NCBI GenBank assembly: GCA_014383445.1
Contig: JACNHV010000250.1
Coordinates: 1-34,024, forward strand
Source of the DNA: Candidatus Desulfobacula maris
GTDB lineage: Bacteria; Desulfobacterota; Desulfobacteria; Desulfobacterales; Desulfobacteraceae
Length of the DNA: 34,024 nucleotides
Direction of reading: 5' to 3'
A model generated the notes under the pieces. That model made no database searches, had not been told where the DNA came from, and worked only from the letters and a program-made list of their open reading frames with translations. The position numbers and the translations under genes were made by a program. The number at the start of each line of letters is the position of its first letter. Positions within the stretch are counted from its first letter, which is position 1. This document shows positions 1 to 7,526 of the stretch, in pieces.

Positions 1-64
1 CAGATACTTTAACCAATACAAATCCCGCTTTTTTAAGCTCTTTTATAATCTGCCTGCTGTTCAT
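1..64 (-). CDS. hicA: HicA-type toxin (mRNA interferase), 5' end only
   Basis: Only the first 21 codons lie in the window; the gene runs off the left edge. The start is ATG at 64 and the product begins MNSRQIIKELKKAGFVLVKV. This is the characteristic N-terminus of HicA toxins, small double-stranded-RNA-binding-fold ribonucleases that cleave mRNA; the catalytic His would lie just beyond the edge. HicB antitoxin would be expected further left, outside the window. No Shine-Dalgarno sequence precedes the ATG, but a good sigma-70 promoter sits so close that the transcript is predicted to be leaderless (separate entry). Family assignment rests on about 20 residues. Confidence 0.7.
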   Translation of the reverse strand, partial: MNSRQIIKELKKAGFVLVKVS

Positions 65-70
65 ATTTAT

Positions 71-99
71 TTTATACACACCGTACACATTAAAATCAA
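71..99 (-). promoter_or_regulatory. Promoter of hicA, predicted leaderless
   Basis: On the minus strand, TTGATT (99-94) and TATAAA (76-71) are separated by exactly 17 bases. Seven bases after the -10 box is position 64, the A of the hicA ATG. Transcription would therefore start at or within a base of the start codon, which fits the missing ribosome binding site. Confidence 0.5.
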
Positions 100-243
100 C
101 TACTGATTACAACTATCTGAAAAAATGTTATTTTTTGGGAATGATACATTCCAAACGTCAAAAGTGATTGGTGGTGATTTCAAAACAGGCATCGCTGGTA
201 TTTCCCCTTGATCTGATTTTTCCAAATTGAAAATATTTTTATA

Positions 244-312
244 GAGAGGACTACTTGCAGGACAGCGTCCATTTTTTAGGAGGATGAGAACCCAAGACTT
301 TTCCTGTTAAAC
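244..312 (+). repeat. Direct repeat R1, left copy, upstream of radical SAM gene
   Basis: Diverged repeat of 1601-1668. Shared blocks include ACTACTTGCA, a run of T followed by AG, and AGACTTTTC. By hand the two copies agree at roughly three quarters of positions. Neither copy has an intact reading frame. They bracket the radical SAM gene in the same orientation. Confidence 0.55.
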
Positions 313-555
313 TTGTTGAAAAATTTATAGGATATTCAAAATATACACAACCGAAAATTAGCTGAAAAATGGCTTTAAGCATACAATTATCATTAACTTT
401 TGGTATTGGGAAAGAAAAATTACTTTGACATCCTGATTGGGTTGCGGATATATGGATTTCATATTATTGTATAATGTAACCTTTTTGAAATTAAAACGGA
501 ATTCGTTTTAAAGGTAGTTTTAATCGATAAGACCGTTGAAAGGATAAATAAGACT

Positions 556-1470
556 ATGAATATGGATGTTGGCAATTTAGAAGCACCAATTTTCAGACCT
601 CCTTCGGAGTGGGATTCATTATTAATAAGTGTCACAAATGGATGCACTCACAGATGTACGTTTTGCTCCATGTATCGAACAAAAAAATTTTCAGTGCGTA
701 AGGATATCGAAGATATCAAGAGCGATATCCACAAGGCTGGGAAAATGTTCGGAAGCCGGGTTGAAAAAATATTTTTGGAAGACGGTAATGCATTTGTTGT
801 GAAATCCAATATCCTCATTGAATTGACAAAATACTGTCATCAGCAGCATCCGAATTTAAGAAAGGTCAGTTCCTATGCCCATGTCAAGGATATCCTCAAG
901 AAGTCTGATGATGATTTGAAACGGCTTGCCGACGCTGGGTTTACAATGGTTTATGTGGGTATTGAAAGCGGGGATGACCAGGTCCTAAAAGACTGCAACA
1001 AAGGGGCAACCCAAGACGATTATGCTTTGGCTGCTCAGAAATGCCATCAGGCAGGAATTGACTGGTCCGGGATCTTCCTGCTGGGTCTTGCCGGGAATGA
1101 CCCGGAAAAAAGTCACAGGCATGCTGTTGAGTCAGCAAAATTGATAAATCGTATGGTCCCCCCCATGCCAAGGAAGTGGTATATTTCCCCTCTCACATTG
1201 GAGATGACCCCAGGGTCAGAGATACTCGCACAGAATATAGAAAATAAATTCCAACCATGTACTTCAACCCAGGTTTTAGAGGAATTGTATACCCTGATAG
1301 AAAATACAGCCGACGACCTGACCGATTGCATATTCAACACGAATCATGCTTCCAATTATCTGAGTTTGAAAGGTGAGCTGGGGAAAGATAAAAAAGACTT
1401 TTTATACAGAATTGAAGCCGGTATCAAAGACCCTAAGGTCAGGCGCCCTGAATACATGCGTGGACTGTAA
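556..1470 (+). CDS. Radical SAM protein
   Basis: A 304-residue protein with a canonical CxxxCxxC [4Fe-4S] cluster motif at Cys30, Cys34 and Cys37 (CTHRCTFC). This is followed by features of the radical SAM barrel: an EDGNAF strand near residue 75, and YVGIESGDD around residue 134, which matches the 'GxESG' SAM-binding segment. The order resembles the Elp3/MiaB-like B12-independent radical SAM enzymes. No C-terminal TRAM, SPASM or extra cysteine cluster is visible, so the substrate cannot be named. Start ATG 556 is preceded by a weak GGA at about 12 bases; a second ATG two codons in is also possible. It is a single-gene unit flanked by diverged direct repeats and gene debris, so it may be an accessory acquisition. 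The reading frame is intact. Confidence 0.85.
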   Translation: MNMDVGNLEAPIFRPPSEWDSLLISVTNGCTHRCTFCSMYRTKKFSVRKDIEDIKSDIHKAGKMFGSRVEKIFLEDGNAFVVKSNILIELTKYCHQQHPNLRKVSSYAHVKDILKKSDDDLKRLADAGFTMVYVGIESGDDQVLKDCNKGATQDDYALAAQKCHQAGIDWSGIFLLGLAGNDPEKSHRHAVESAKLINRMVPPMPRKWYISPLTLEMTPGSEILAQNIENKFQPCTSTQVLEELYTLIENTADDLTDCIFNTNHASNYLSLKGELGKDKKDFLYRIEAGIKDPKVRRPEYMRGL

Positions 1471-1600
1471 ATAGCAGGAAAAATGATAAGGCTCTCTCTA
1501 TCCGATTTTTTGCTGGTGTCCAGAATGTCGGCCGGTTGTCAGCCCCTATGTCATTATTGTATTTTATCAATTGTTAGGCGGAAAACCAAGGTAAATTGAG

Positions 1601-1668
1601 GAGAGAACTACTTGCACGGCAAGCACGATTTTTAGCAGAATCAACACCCCAGACTTTTCTATTATTCA
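1601..1668 (+). repeat. Direct repeat R1, right copy, downstream of radical SAM gene
   Basis: Second copy of the repeat at 244-312. A short frame crosses it but shows no family resemblance; it is treated as repeat DNA. The 130 bases between the radical SAM stop and this repeat hold nothing recognisable. Confidence 0.5.
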
Positions 1669-1785
1669 ACAGTCATTTAAAATTATTCAAACCAAAAATA
1701 GAGTTTTTTTCGAATTTCAAAAGTCAAAGATTCTTGCAACAATCCTTCATAAAATTATGCGTGAAAAGATGTTTAGATTTGCTCT

Positions 1786-2062
1786 GATATCCGGAACAAG
1801 CTTTATATGAAAGTAGTGAGATTTGAGTTTTGAGTAGTGAGAAAAAACCATCAGTCTATCCCCCCTCACATCTCATATCTCACATCTCATTACTCTTTCA
1901 TTTTTTGTTGTGCCCGCAAGGGCATGGGTGTTAGTAGAAGCGTTTTATCTGACAGGTGATATCGAGAAATATGGGACCGGGTTTGTTCGTATCAGAAAAA
2001 AACTTGATGAGCTAAAGACTGCGATTTTTAAAATTAGTGAAATTGCGGATTTTTTCAAGGGT
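1786..2062 (+). pseudogene. Remnant of an AlbA_2/ATP-binding-type protein (C-terminal piece), split by a 134-bp element
   Basis: Two pieces of one gene. Codons from 1786 read DIRNKL; after the inserted element the frame resumes at 1934 as VEAFYLTGDIEKYGTGFVRI and then RKKLDE up to about 2062. 'RNKL-x-EAFYLTGDIEKYGTGF' is the typical ATP-binding C-terminal segment of Schlafen AlbA_2-domain / 'AAA-4' transcriptional-regulator-like proteins. The N-terminal domain is missing, the left piece has an upstream in-frame stop, and the right end runs directly into a truncated SWIM gene in opposite orientation near 2050-2062. The gene is dead. Assignment rests on one conserved segment. Confidence 0.6.
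1802..1935 (+). mobile_element. 134-bp non-autonomous element, copy 1 (inverted, identical copy at 20979-21112)
   Basis: This segment is identical, base for base by eye, to the reverse complement of 20979-21112. Both copies interrupt a protein-coding sequence. It has no open frame of note. Its interior carries GTGAGATTTGAG-like and CTCACATCTCATATCTCAC-like stretches that are imperfect complements, and near the right end a perfect 5-bp hairpin with a GCAA loop (TGCCC-GCAA-GGGCA, about 1910-1923). No transposase is inside, so if mobile it is a MITE-type passenger. Exact borders are uncertain by about 5 bases because both targets share TT...AGT. Confidence 0.65.
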
Positions 2063-2385
2063 TTGATGGTGATGTTGACCTTGTAGGGAGCGGCATAGTT
2101 TCCCTGGACAAGGGCTGCAATTTTTCCGGAGTCGATTTTCAGGTCCAGAACCGCCCCGTGCCGGACATAGGACCGTCCTCTTCCGATACGGTTGCTGAAG
2201 TCTGCGTATCCTTCCAAGTTTGAATTCCATGCCCTGCCCCACCAGGACGCTGCCAGTTTGCTGCCGGAAATGGTTACCGGCGCCAGGTCTGGATTTTTTT
2301 TCCTGAGCTGTTTGATTTTCTTTTCTGCTTTGGCCCTTTTTTCAGCAACACTGACATATTTTGGATATCCGTAGCGATTGCGCAT
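2049..2385 (-). pseudogene. SWIM zinc-finger family protein, truncated N-terminal part
   Basis: Starts at ATG 2385 with an AGAGGG ribosome binding site. Residues 1-112 match the conserved N-terminus of SWIM zinc-finger proteins encoded next to SNF2 helicases: the signatures ASWWGRAWNSNLEGYADF and NRIGRGRSYVRHGAVLDL are clear, ending in YKVNITIKPLKK. After that the frame runs into antisense DNA of the AlbA_2-like remnant and stops at 1945, so the CxCx(n)CxH SWIM finger is gone. It lies 30 bases downstream of the helicase gene on the same strand, the usual two-gene arrangement. The junction around 2049-2062 marks a deletion or recombination. A residual 146-residue fusion product could still be translated but would lack the zinc finger. 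Confidence 0.75.
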
Positions 2386-2415
2386 GGTTTCCCTCTTTGG
2401 TTAACCCTGGATTTT

Positions 2416-5121
2416 TTACAGCCTGAGGCTGAACATCTCCAGCAGTTTTTTATCGTCAAACTCTGTGATCCATCCCCCGGTGGTGTCTGGTATCACGGCT
2501 TGTGCCATTTCTTTTTTGCTCTCAATCATGTCGTCAATATGGTCCTCAATGGTTCCCTTTGTGATAAATTTGTGCACCAGGACCCCTTTTTTCTGGCCGA
2601 TGAGAAAGGCCCTGTCCGTGGCCTGGTTTTCCACTGCAGGATTCCACCACCTGTCAAAATGGATCACGTGGTTTGCCCGGGTCAGGTTGAGTCCCACGCC
2701 CCCTGCCTTGATGGAAAGCACCATAAAGGGAGTATAGTCTGATCCCTGGAATTGCTCAACCGCTGCCTTTCTTTTTTTTACGTTCATGCTGCCATGGAGA
2801 AAGCAGCCCTGCCGGTGAAAAATCTCTGCCATGAACGCCACCAGGGGCGGGATCATCTCCTTGAACTGGGTAAAGACCAGCACCCGTTCCCGCTTGGCAT
2901 AAATGGTTTCGCACAATTCCCTGAGCCGGATGAATTTACCGCTTTCCTCGGGGTCAAACCCGCCGGTTCCCAGGTACTGGTCCGGATGGTTGCAGATCTG
3001 CTTGAACTTGATCAGCGATGTCAGGATCAGCCCCTTGCGCTCTATCCCCTTGTCGGCCCGGGCCAGGCGTTTTTTTAGCTGCCCGACAAAATCTGTATAC
3101 AGCACTATCTGGTGCCGACTGAGTTCAGGAAAGGTTTTCATCTCCACCTTGGCCGGCAGATCCGGTGCAATGGCAGGATCGGTTTTCATACGTCTCAGGA
3201 TATAGGGGGAGATGATCTTTTTCAGGCGAAGGTACCCGGAAGGATCTTTTTTCAGTCCTGCGGCAAAGGTTTTAAATGCCTTGGCACTGCCCAGGAATCC
3301 GGGATTGAGAAAATCGAACAGGGACCACAGATCTGAGAGACTGTTTTCAATGGGCGTGCCCGTCATGATGATCCGGGTGTCGGCCATAAGCTTTTTGACG
3401 CATCTGGTTTGTTTGGTTGACGGGTTTTTTATGGCCTGGGCTTCGTCCAGGATGATGCTTCGCCAGTGAATTTTTTCCATCCATGGGACCCGCTGCGCCA
3501 TGGCATAGGTGGTGATGATGAGATCAAATCTGCCGGGATCGGGCGGGCGGGACCCTTTTTTTAACCCTGTGTCTGCGCTTCCGGGATGGGCCACGGCATA
3601 GGCAAGGCCGGGCAGGAATCGTTGGATCTCCTGTTCCCAGTTGGCGATCAGGGATGCCGGGACAATGAGCAGGGACATGCTGTCGGGTTCCCGTTTCTGG
3701 AAAAGACTTAGCATGCCCAGCACCTGCAGGGTTTTGCCCAGGCCCATGTCGTCGGCCAGACAGGCCCCGAATTTCATGGAATCCAGGAATGACAGCCAGT
3801 TGAGCCCCACCTGCTGGTAGGGCCGCAGGGTTGCCCTTAAGGCTTTGGGTGCAGTGGCGGTCCTGACCTGTTCCGGGTTTGACAGCTGCTTGACCACGGT
3901 GTTGAGCCGGTCGCCATGGGCAAAGGACAGGTCGGTCAGGTTTTCCGTCAATTGAAACCGTTCCGGGTGAAGCTGAAGCAGCAGGGCTTCCTTTAGGGTT
4001 AAGGCACCTTCCTCAACCATTTCCATGGCCTGTTCATAGGCGGCAAGGACCTGTTCCAGCCGCTGGGTGTCCACTTCCACCCATCGGTTTTTGATCCAGG
4101 CCAGGCCCGCACTCTGGGACAAAATGGCAGTGGCTTCTTCCGGGGTGATTGGATCATCCCCGATCATGAGCAGGGCGTTGAAATCCAGGAGCGCGTCCAT
4201 GCCCACATGGGAGGGTGCAAGATTTCCCATGCTGATGGACAGCCGCACGGCCGGCCGCTGATTTTTCCACCAGTCCGGGATGCGGCAGATGATGCCGCAG
4301 GTTTCAAAATGCGGCACCTGCCGGAGAAACTCATAGGCCTCCTGGCTGTCCCAGGCCAGGTGATGAAACAGATCGCCTGTATCCATGAGATCTTTTATCA
4401 TGGGGCTTTGTTTTGCTGCCAGTGTGACCGTGGTCAAAAGTTCCAGCAGGGATTCTCCGGCATATTCTTCAAGGGCATGGTGCAGGGGGCGGTGCTTTTT
4501 GGGGCTGCCGTCTTTGTCCCCGGCCGCATAGGTGGCCAGAAACTGGAACGGGTAGTCGTTCTCTTTGTTTTCCACCAGATGGAAATAGACCCTGCCGGCC
4601 AGGTGAATATGGGGGCATAAGTTTTTGAAAAAGTCTGTGACACTTCCGGGATACGCCTGTATGCCCTGGACAAAGGCCTGGGTTAACTGTTCCCAGATAT
4701 GAACGAGCAGGTCCCGGGTCAGATACTCCCTGCCGATCATGAGGGGGGCTGCATCAACAAAACGGTTTATAGTTTCAGGGTCACAGACAAGGTCGGCACG
4801 ATGGCGGACCGCCTCGATTTCCGGATACCGGGCCACGGTGTCTAAAAAGGTCCGCGAAAGGGACCGGAAAAAGTCAAGGGACGCAGATAAGGCAATACGG
4901 TCCTGGGAACCTCCCAGGTACAGCAGCCAGGTGTCCGGGGTCTTGACATAGTGGTCATGGATGCTCTGGTCCAAAAGATGCTGTTTCTGACTGACCCTTT
5001 CACTGCTGCTTTCCCATGTGAGGCACAGGTCTTGGGGGGGAAGAATTTCAACAACCAGTTCCTGATAATTTTTGGCAGCCACAGCTTTTCCTTTGTTCAG
5101 GCTGTTGTATGATAAGCACAT
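2416..5121 (-). CDS. SNF2-family DEAD/DEAH-box helicase
   Basis: 901 residues, the usual size for bacterial SNF2/HepA-like ATPases that pair with a SWIM protein. The N-terminal 430 residues match the SNF2-associated helper region. Helicase motifs in order: motif I DDMGLGKT (residues 457-464), motif II DEAQ (559-562), motif III MTGTPIENSLSDLW (near 586), motif V GGVGLNLTRA, and motif VI QATDRAFLIGQ. Motif VI normally reads DRxxRIGQ; residue 840 is Leu (codon CTC) where the conserved Arg is expected, which may weaken or abolish ATP hydrolysis. The start at 5121 is the first ATG in frame. It is transcribed with the truncated SWIM gene. The biological role of such pairs is not settled; SNF2 enzymes translocate on double-stranded DNA and remodel bound protein. 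Confidence 0.88.
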   Translation of the reverse strand: MCLSYNSLNKGKAVAAKNYQELVVEILPPQDLCLTWESSSERVSQKQHLLDQSIHDHYVKTPDTWLLYLGGSQDRIALSASLDFFRSLSRTFLDTVARYPEIEAVRHRADLVCDPETINRFVDAAPLMIGREYLTRDLLVHIWEQLTQAFVQGIQAYPGSVTDFFKNLCPHIHLAGRVYFHLVENKENDYPFQFLATYAAGDKDGSPKKHRPLHHALEEYAGESLLELLTTVTLAAKQSPMIKDLMDTGDLFHHLAWDSQEAYEFLRQVPHFETCGIICRIPDWWKNQRPAVRLSISMGNLAPSHVGMDALLDFNALLMIGDDPITPEEATAILSQSAGLAWIKNRWVEVDTQRLEQVLAAYEQAMEMVEEGALTLKEALLLQLHPERFQLTENLTDLSFAHGDRLNTVVKQLSNPEQVRTATAPKALRATLRPYQQVGLNWLSFLDSMKFGACLADDMGLGKTLQVLGMLSLFQKREPDSMSLLIVPASLIANWEQEIQRFLPGLAYAVAHPGSADTGLKKGSRPPDPGRFDLIITTYAMAQRVPWMEKIHWRSIILDEAQAIKNPSTKQTRCVKKLMADTRIIMTGTPIENSLSDLWSLFDFLNPGFLGSAKAFKTFAAGLKKDPSGYLRLKKIISPYILRRMKTDPAIAPDLPAKVEMKTFPELSRHQIVLYTDFVGQLKKRLARADKGIERKGLILTSLIKFKQICNHPDQYLGTGGFDPEESGKFIRLRELCETIYAKRERVLVFTQFKEMIPPLVAFMAEIFHRQGCFLHGSMNVKKRKAAVEQFQGSDYTPFMVLSIKAGGVGLNLTRANHVIHFDRWWNPAVENQATDRAFLIGQKKGVLVHKFITKGTIEDHIDDMIESKKEMAQAVIPDTTGGWITEFDDKKLLEMFSLRL

Positions 5122-5204
5122 GGTTCCATGGAGGATCTCAATATCAGATTAGGGGGCGGGACGCAACCCCCGTAAAATAGAATCTATGCCGGTGCCACTG
5201 TTGT

Positions 5205-5346
5205 CCGCATATCATTCATGACGGGGTGGTCTTTGAGTGGGATATACCATACAAAAAATACATACAGGGCATGTTTCCGGTACTATTCCGCCTTGTCAGT
5301 TCTAAATCGCAGGTGTAAAAATCATTTTTATGACATTTCCCTTATT
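5205..5346 (+). repeat. Direct repeat R2, left copy, flanking the KilA-N/R-M relic
   Basis: About 141 bases that recur in the same orientation at 7603-7743, with roughly ten differences and one gap by hand alignment. The block begins CCGCATATCATTCATG and ends at TTATGACA(T/C)TT. It contains no gene. Together the two copies bracket a 2.25-kb segment holding defence-gene remnants, as expected for an inserted segment or for repeats that support excision. Confidence 0.75.
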
Positions 5347-5893
5347 GTTGGAGAAAATTCTGCGACAGCAAAAATTGATTCCCGTTGCTAAAATAAGAGA
5401 TTTAAGAAAAAGGCCACTGGTAAAACGGCGGCATATTTCAAGGCCGATTATTTCTCCACGGATGGACCAGCAGAGAAAAAAGGTCAGGCAACCAAAAAAA
5501 AAGCCGGAAAGCACAGTCAGCACAACCCAGGAAAATTCGGCAAGCACAGTTACCACGACAAAGAGATTCCATAAACCACGGCCAAGAGAAACAAAAAAGA
5601 GGCAGGAACTGATCCAAAGGAATGACATACCTTTTGATGACACCTTAAAAAATGTTCAATGATTTGGGAGACGTAATATGATTTTCGTATATGAAAGTCA
5701 TAGGCAAGTCCCAATCCCAGCCAGATGGAGATGGGTCGAAGACGCGGAGCCAAGTGCACTGAACACCCAAATAACCGATCACACCAGGTTCATTGGGCTT
5801 GTTGGAATTAAGTATGCTGTCCCCGGAATTTCAAGCGAACATCCGGCTCAAGAATATCATGTGGGGAATCGGGAAAATCCGGATGTAGCGCCA
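5347..5893. other. Region with no recognisable gene between repeat R2 and the KilA-N gene
   Basis: Three overlapping frames cross 5330-5662 (one very Lys/Arg-rich on plus, one very hydrophobic on minus, one Lys/Gly/His-rich on plus without a start). They are alternative readings of the same skewed DNA, and none matches a family I know. A 126-codon frame on plus from 5678 has a GGGAG before its ATG but runs antisense into the KilA-N gene and over a REP-like motif at 5804-5831; I do not accept it as a gene. Confidence 0.4.
5804..5831 (+). repeat. REP-like motif (GGAATTAAGTATGCTGTCCCC)
   Basis: Resembles the two motifs at 29778-29802 and 29811-29836 beside the REP-associated transposase remnant (shared GGAATTAAGxAxGxTGTCCC core). 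Such motifs commonly border REP-associated tyrosine transposases. Here it stands alone, suggesting a trace of an older event within the relic locus. Confidence 0.4.
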
Positions 5894-6712
5894 TTATTTG
5901 CTTCCTCCCAATTTTTCTACGCCATGATCGGCAATCAGAAGTTTCATCTGATGAATAGCAATACTATTCAATTTTTTCAGCCGCTCTTTTTGCGCCATCC
6001 CCTCATCGATAAAAAGGGCATTGATGTTTTCAAGATTAGAAAGACATACCAGTTGTGAGATATTGGCATAATCACGAATATTACCTTTCAGGGCAGGGTT
6101 TTCATCTTGCCATTGTTTTGCCGTTTTGCCGAACAGAGCAACATTCAACACATCCGCTTCCAGTGCGTACACAAAATTAATCTGGCTTTTGGACAGTTCC
6201 GGGGGGATCAGATTGTTTTTAATGGCATCGGTGTGAATGCGGTAGTTGATCTTTGCCAGATTGCGCTTTATATCCCAGCCCAGCTGTTTTAGTTCTTCAT
6301 CTTTCAACCGCTGAAATTCTTTAATCAGATAGAGCTTAAATTCCACGGAAATCCAGGAAGCAAACTCAAAAGCTATATCCTTATGGGCATAGGTTCCACC
6401 ATACCTGCCCGGTTTTGAAATAATACCGATAGCTTTGGTTTTTTGAACCCATTGTTTTACTGTAAGGACAAAGCCGTTTGAACCGCTTTCATTTTTAATG
6501 TTACTGAATTCAGTAACATTAAAATCAGGATTATGTATTTTTTCCCAGACCCCCATGAATTCAACTGTAAACCGGGTGCTGAGCCAGTGAGAAATAATTA
6601 ATCCTGTTGTTTGGGCATTTTTATACTTTGCAATGTCGGTAATGCATATATAATCTTCGTCGTCGCGGGTGTAGAGTGTTATTTCTTTGTCCAACACGTT
6701 GATCTTTACCAT
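5894..6712 (-). CDS. KilA-N domain-containing protein
   Basis: 272 residues, starting at ATG 6712 behind a strong AGGGGGG ribosome binding site. Residues about 5-115 form a KilA-N domain, a phage/nucleocytoplasmic-virus-type DNA-binding module; typical signatures are TGLIISHWLSTRFTVEF, GRYGGTYAHKDIAFEFASW and FKLYLIKEFQRLKDEE. The C-terminal half, rich in charged helices (ALFGKTAKQWQDENP and onward), matches the tail seen in chromosomal homologues. Related genes often sit within restriction-modification loci, and here it follows a methyltransferase C-terminal fragment on the same strand by about 75 bases. The frame is intact although its neighbours are broken. The function is unknown; DNA binding is inferred. 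Confidence 0.85.
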   Translation of the reverse strand: MVKINVLDKEITLYTRDDEDYICITDIAKYKNAQTTGLIISHWLSTRFTVEFMGVWEKIHNPDFNVTEFSNIKNESGSNGFVLTVKQWVQKTKAIGIISKPGRYGGTYAHKDIAFEFASWISVEFKLYLIKEFQRLKDEELKQLGWDIKRNLAKINYRIHTDAIKNNLIPPELSKSQINFVYALEADVLNVALFGKTAKQWQDENPALKGNIRDYANISQLVCLSNLENINALFIDEGMAQKERLKKLNSIAIHQMKLLIADHGVEKLGGSK

Positions 6713-6788
6713 GACTTTCCCCCCTGATGCCTAACTTTAATCCCATCGAATTCGATGGAGTTAAGCCCCTCTTTACTTTGTGTTCTTA

Positions 6789-7226
6789 TCACACCGTCAC
6801 TTCAATAATCTTCATGGTATCATTGCCAAAAATATCAACCACTTTCACAGCAACCTTGCACCGTCCGGGAACACGTTCCACAAAAGCACTTTTCAGCTCC
6901 AGAGACCGGTCTTTTTTGGTGCGAAAGGATTGCCATTCATTCTCAAACACGTAATCCCCCGTCCAGACTTCCTCAATTTCTCCACTTTCCGGATTTTTTA
7001 TCCGAAGAATTTCCCGTTTGGATTCAAAATCAAAATCCACGGACCAGTAATCAATCCAGTCCGTCCATTTTTTGGTCAACACTTCACGGCTGACATCATG
7101 GAACACCACCTGATTTTTTTCAATTGCCCGTTTGTCAAAGACTTCGCGGGGGATATATTTCATGGCAAGGTCAATGCCTTTGCTTTTTCCCCTGAAAGCA
7201 GTTAAACTGACTGACCCCTTCGGCAC
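6789..7226 (-). pseudogene. C-terminal fragment of a type III-like DNA methyltransferase (Mod)
   Basis: The frame covers only the C-terminal ~130 residues of a Mod-type site-specific DNA methyltransferase. Recognisable blocks are YIPREVFDKRAIEKNQVVFHDV, the W-D/S-VDFDF stretch, FENEWQSFRTKKDRSLELKS, and the terminal VAVKVVDIFGNDTMKIIEV. The SAM-binding FxGxG and catalytic DPPY motifs belong to the missing N-terminal part. The fragment abuts a RhuM N-terminal fragment, so the body of the operon has been deleted. It cannot methylate DNA. Confidence 0.65.
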
Positions 7227-7247
7227 GGTAGGCGTGCATTATAATAA

Positions 7248-7514
7248 TCAAGACATCTTTATTACTTCACTGCTTCCTTCTTTTCGAACTGTCAAGTATT
7301 CCTTGACAGTTATTTTTGGAAACAACTCCTGTTCTTTATAAATATTGTTTATATTTAGACTTATATTTTGTTTTGTGGTTTGAAAAAGATCTGCCATAAG
7401 CTGCTGTGTCAGCCAGACTGTTTCATCGGACAATTTCACATCTATTTTGACAGTCCCATCTTCTGCTTTATAGACTAAAAACTGTCCTTTTGAATTTTCT
7501 ATTTCATTTTTCAT
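7248..7514 (-). pseudogene. N-terminal fragment of a RhuM-family protein
   Basis: From ATG 7514 the product reads MKNEIENSKGQFLVYKAEDG, then TVKIDVKLSDETVWLTQQLM and ADLFQTTKQNISLNINNI. This is the clear N-terminus of RhuM ('virulence protein RhuM/Fic-associated') proteins, which are about 330 residues long. After VRKEGSSEV the family pattern breaks, with a possible out-of-frame continuation DYYN near 7235, and the frame stops at 7248. About three quarters of the gene is missing. It is joined to the methyltransferase fragment downstream. Confidence 0.65.
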
Positions 7515-7526
7515 AATTCTTAGCAC

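Larger units (their letters stand above)
65..555. other. Intergenic region between hicA and radical SAM gene
   Basis: No convincing gene is visible in about 490 bases. The region is AT-rich and holds the hicA promoter at its left end and a degenerate copy (244-312) of a repeat that recurs at 1601-1668. The stretch just before 556 should hold the radical SAM promoter, but no clear -35/-10 pair was recognised. Confidence 0.5.

Noticed and set aside
1573..1579. GTTAGGC resembling an integron attC core site after the radical SAM gene
   Set aside because: No matching inverse core (RYYYAAC) and no extended imperfect dyad of attC type were found upstream, and there is no second cassette.
1596..1787. 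63-codon frame on plus over repeat R1
   Set aside because: TTG start, no ribosome binding site, no family resemblance; its left part is the R1 repeat, whose other copy is not open.
2465..4951. Numerous plus-strand frames opposite the SNF2 gene
   Set aside because: They are antisense shadows in a GC-richer gene with no independent signals.
5678..6058. 126-codon plus-strand frame with GGGAG before its ATG
   Set aside because: The second half is antisense to the clear KilA-N gene and it reads through a REP-like motif; no recognisable domain.
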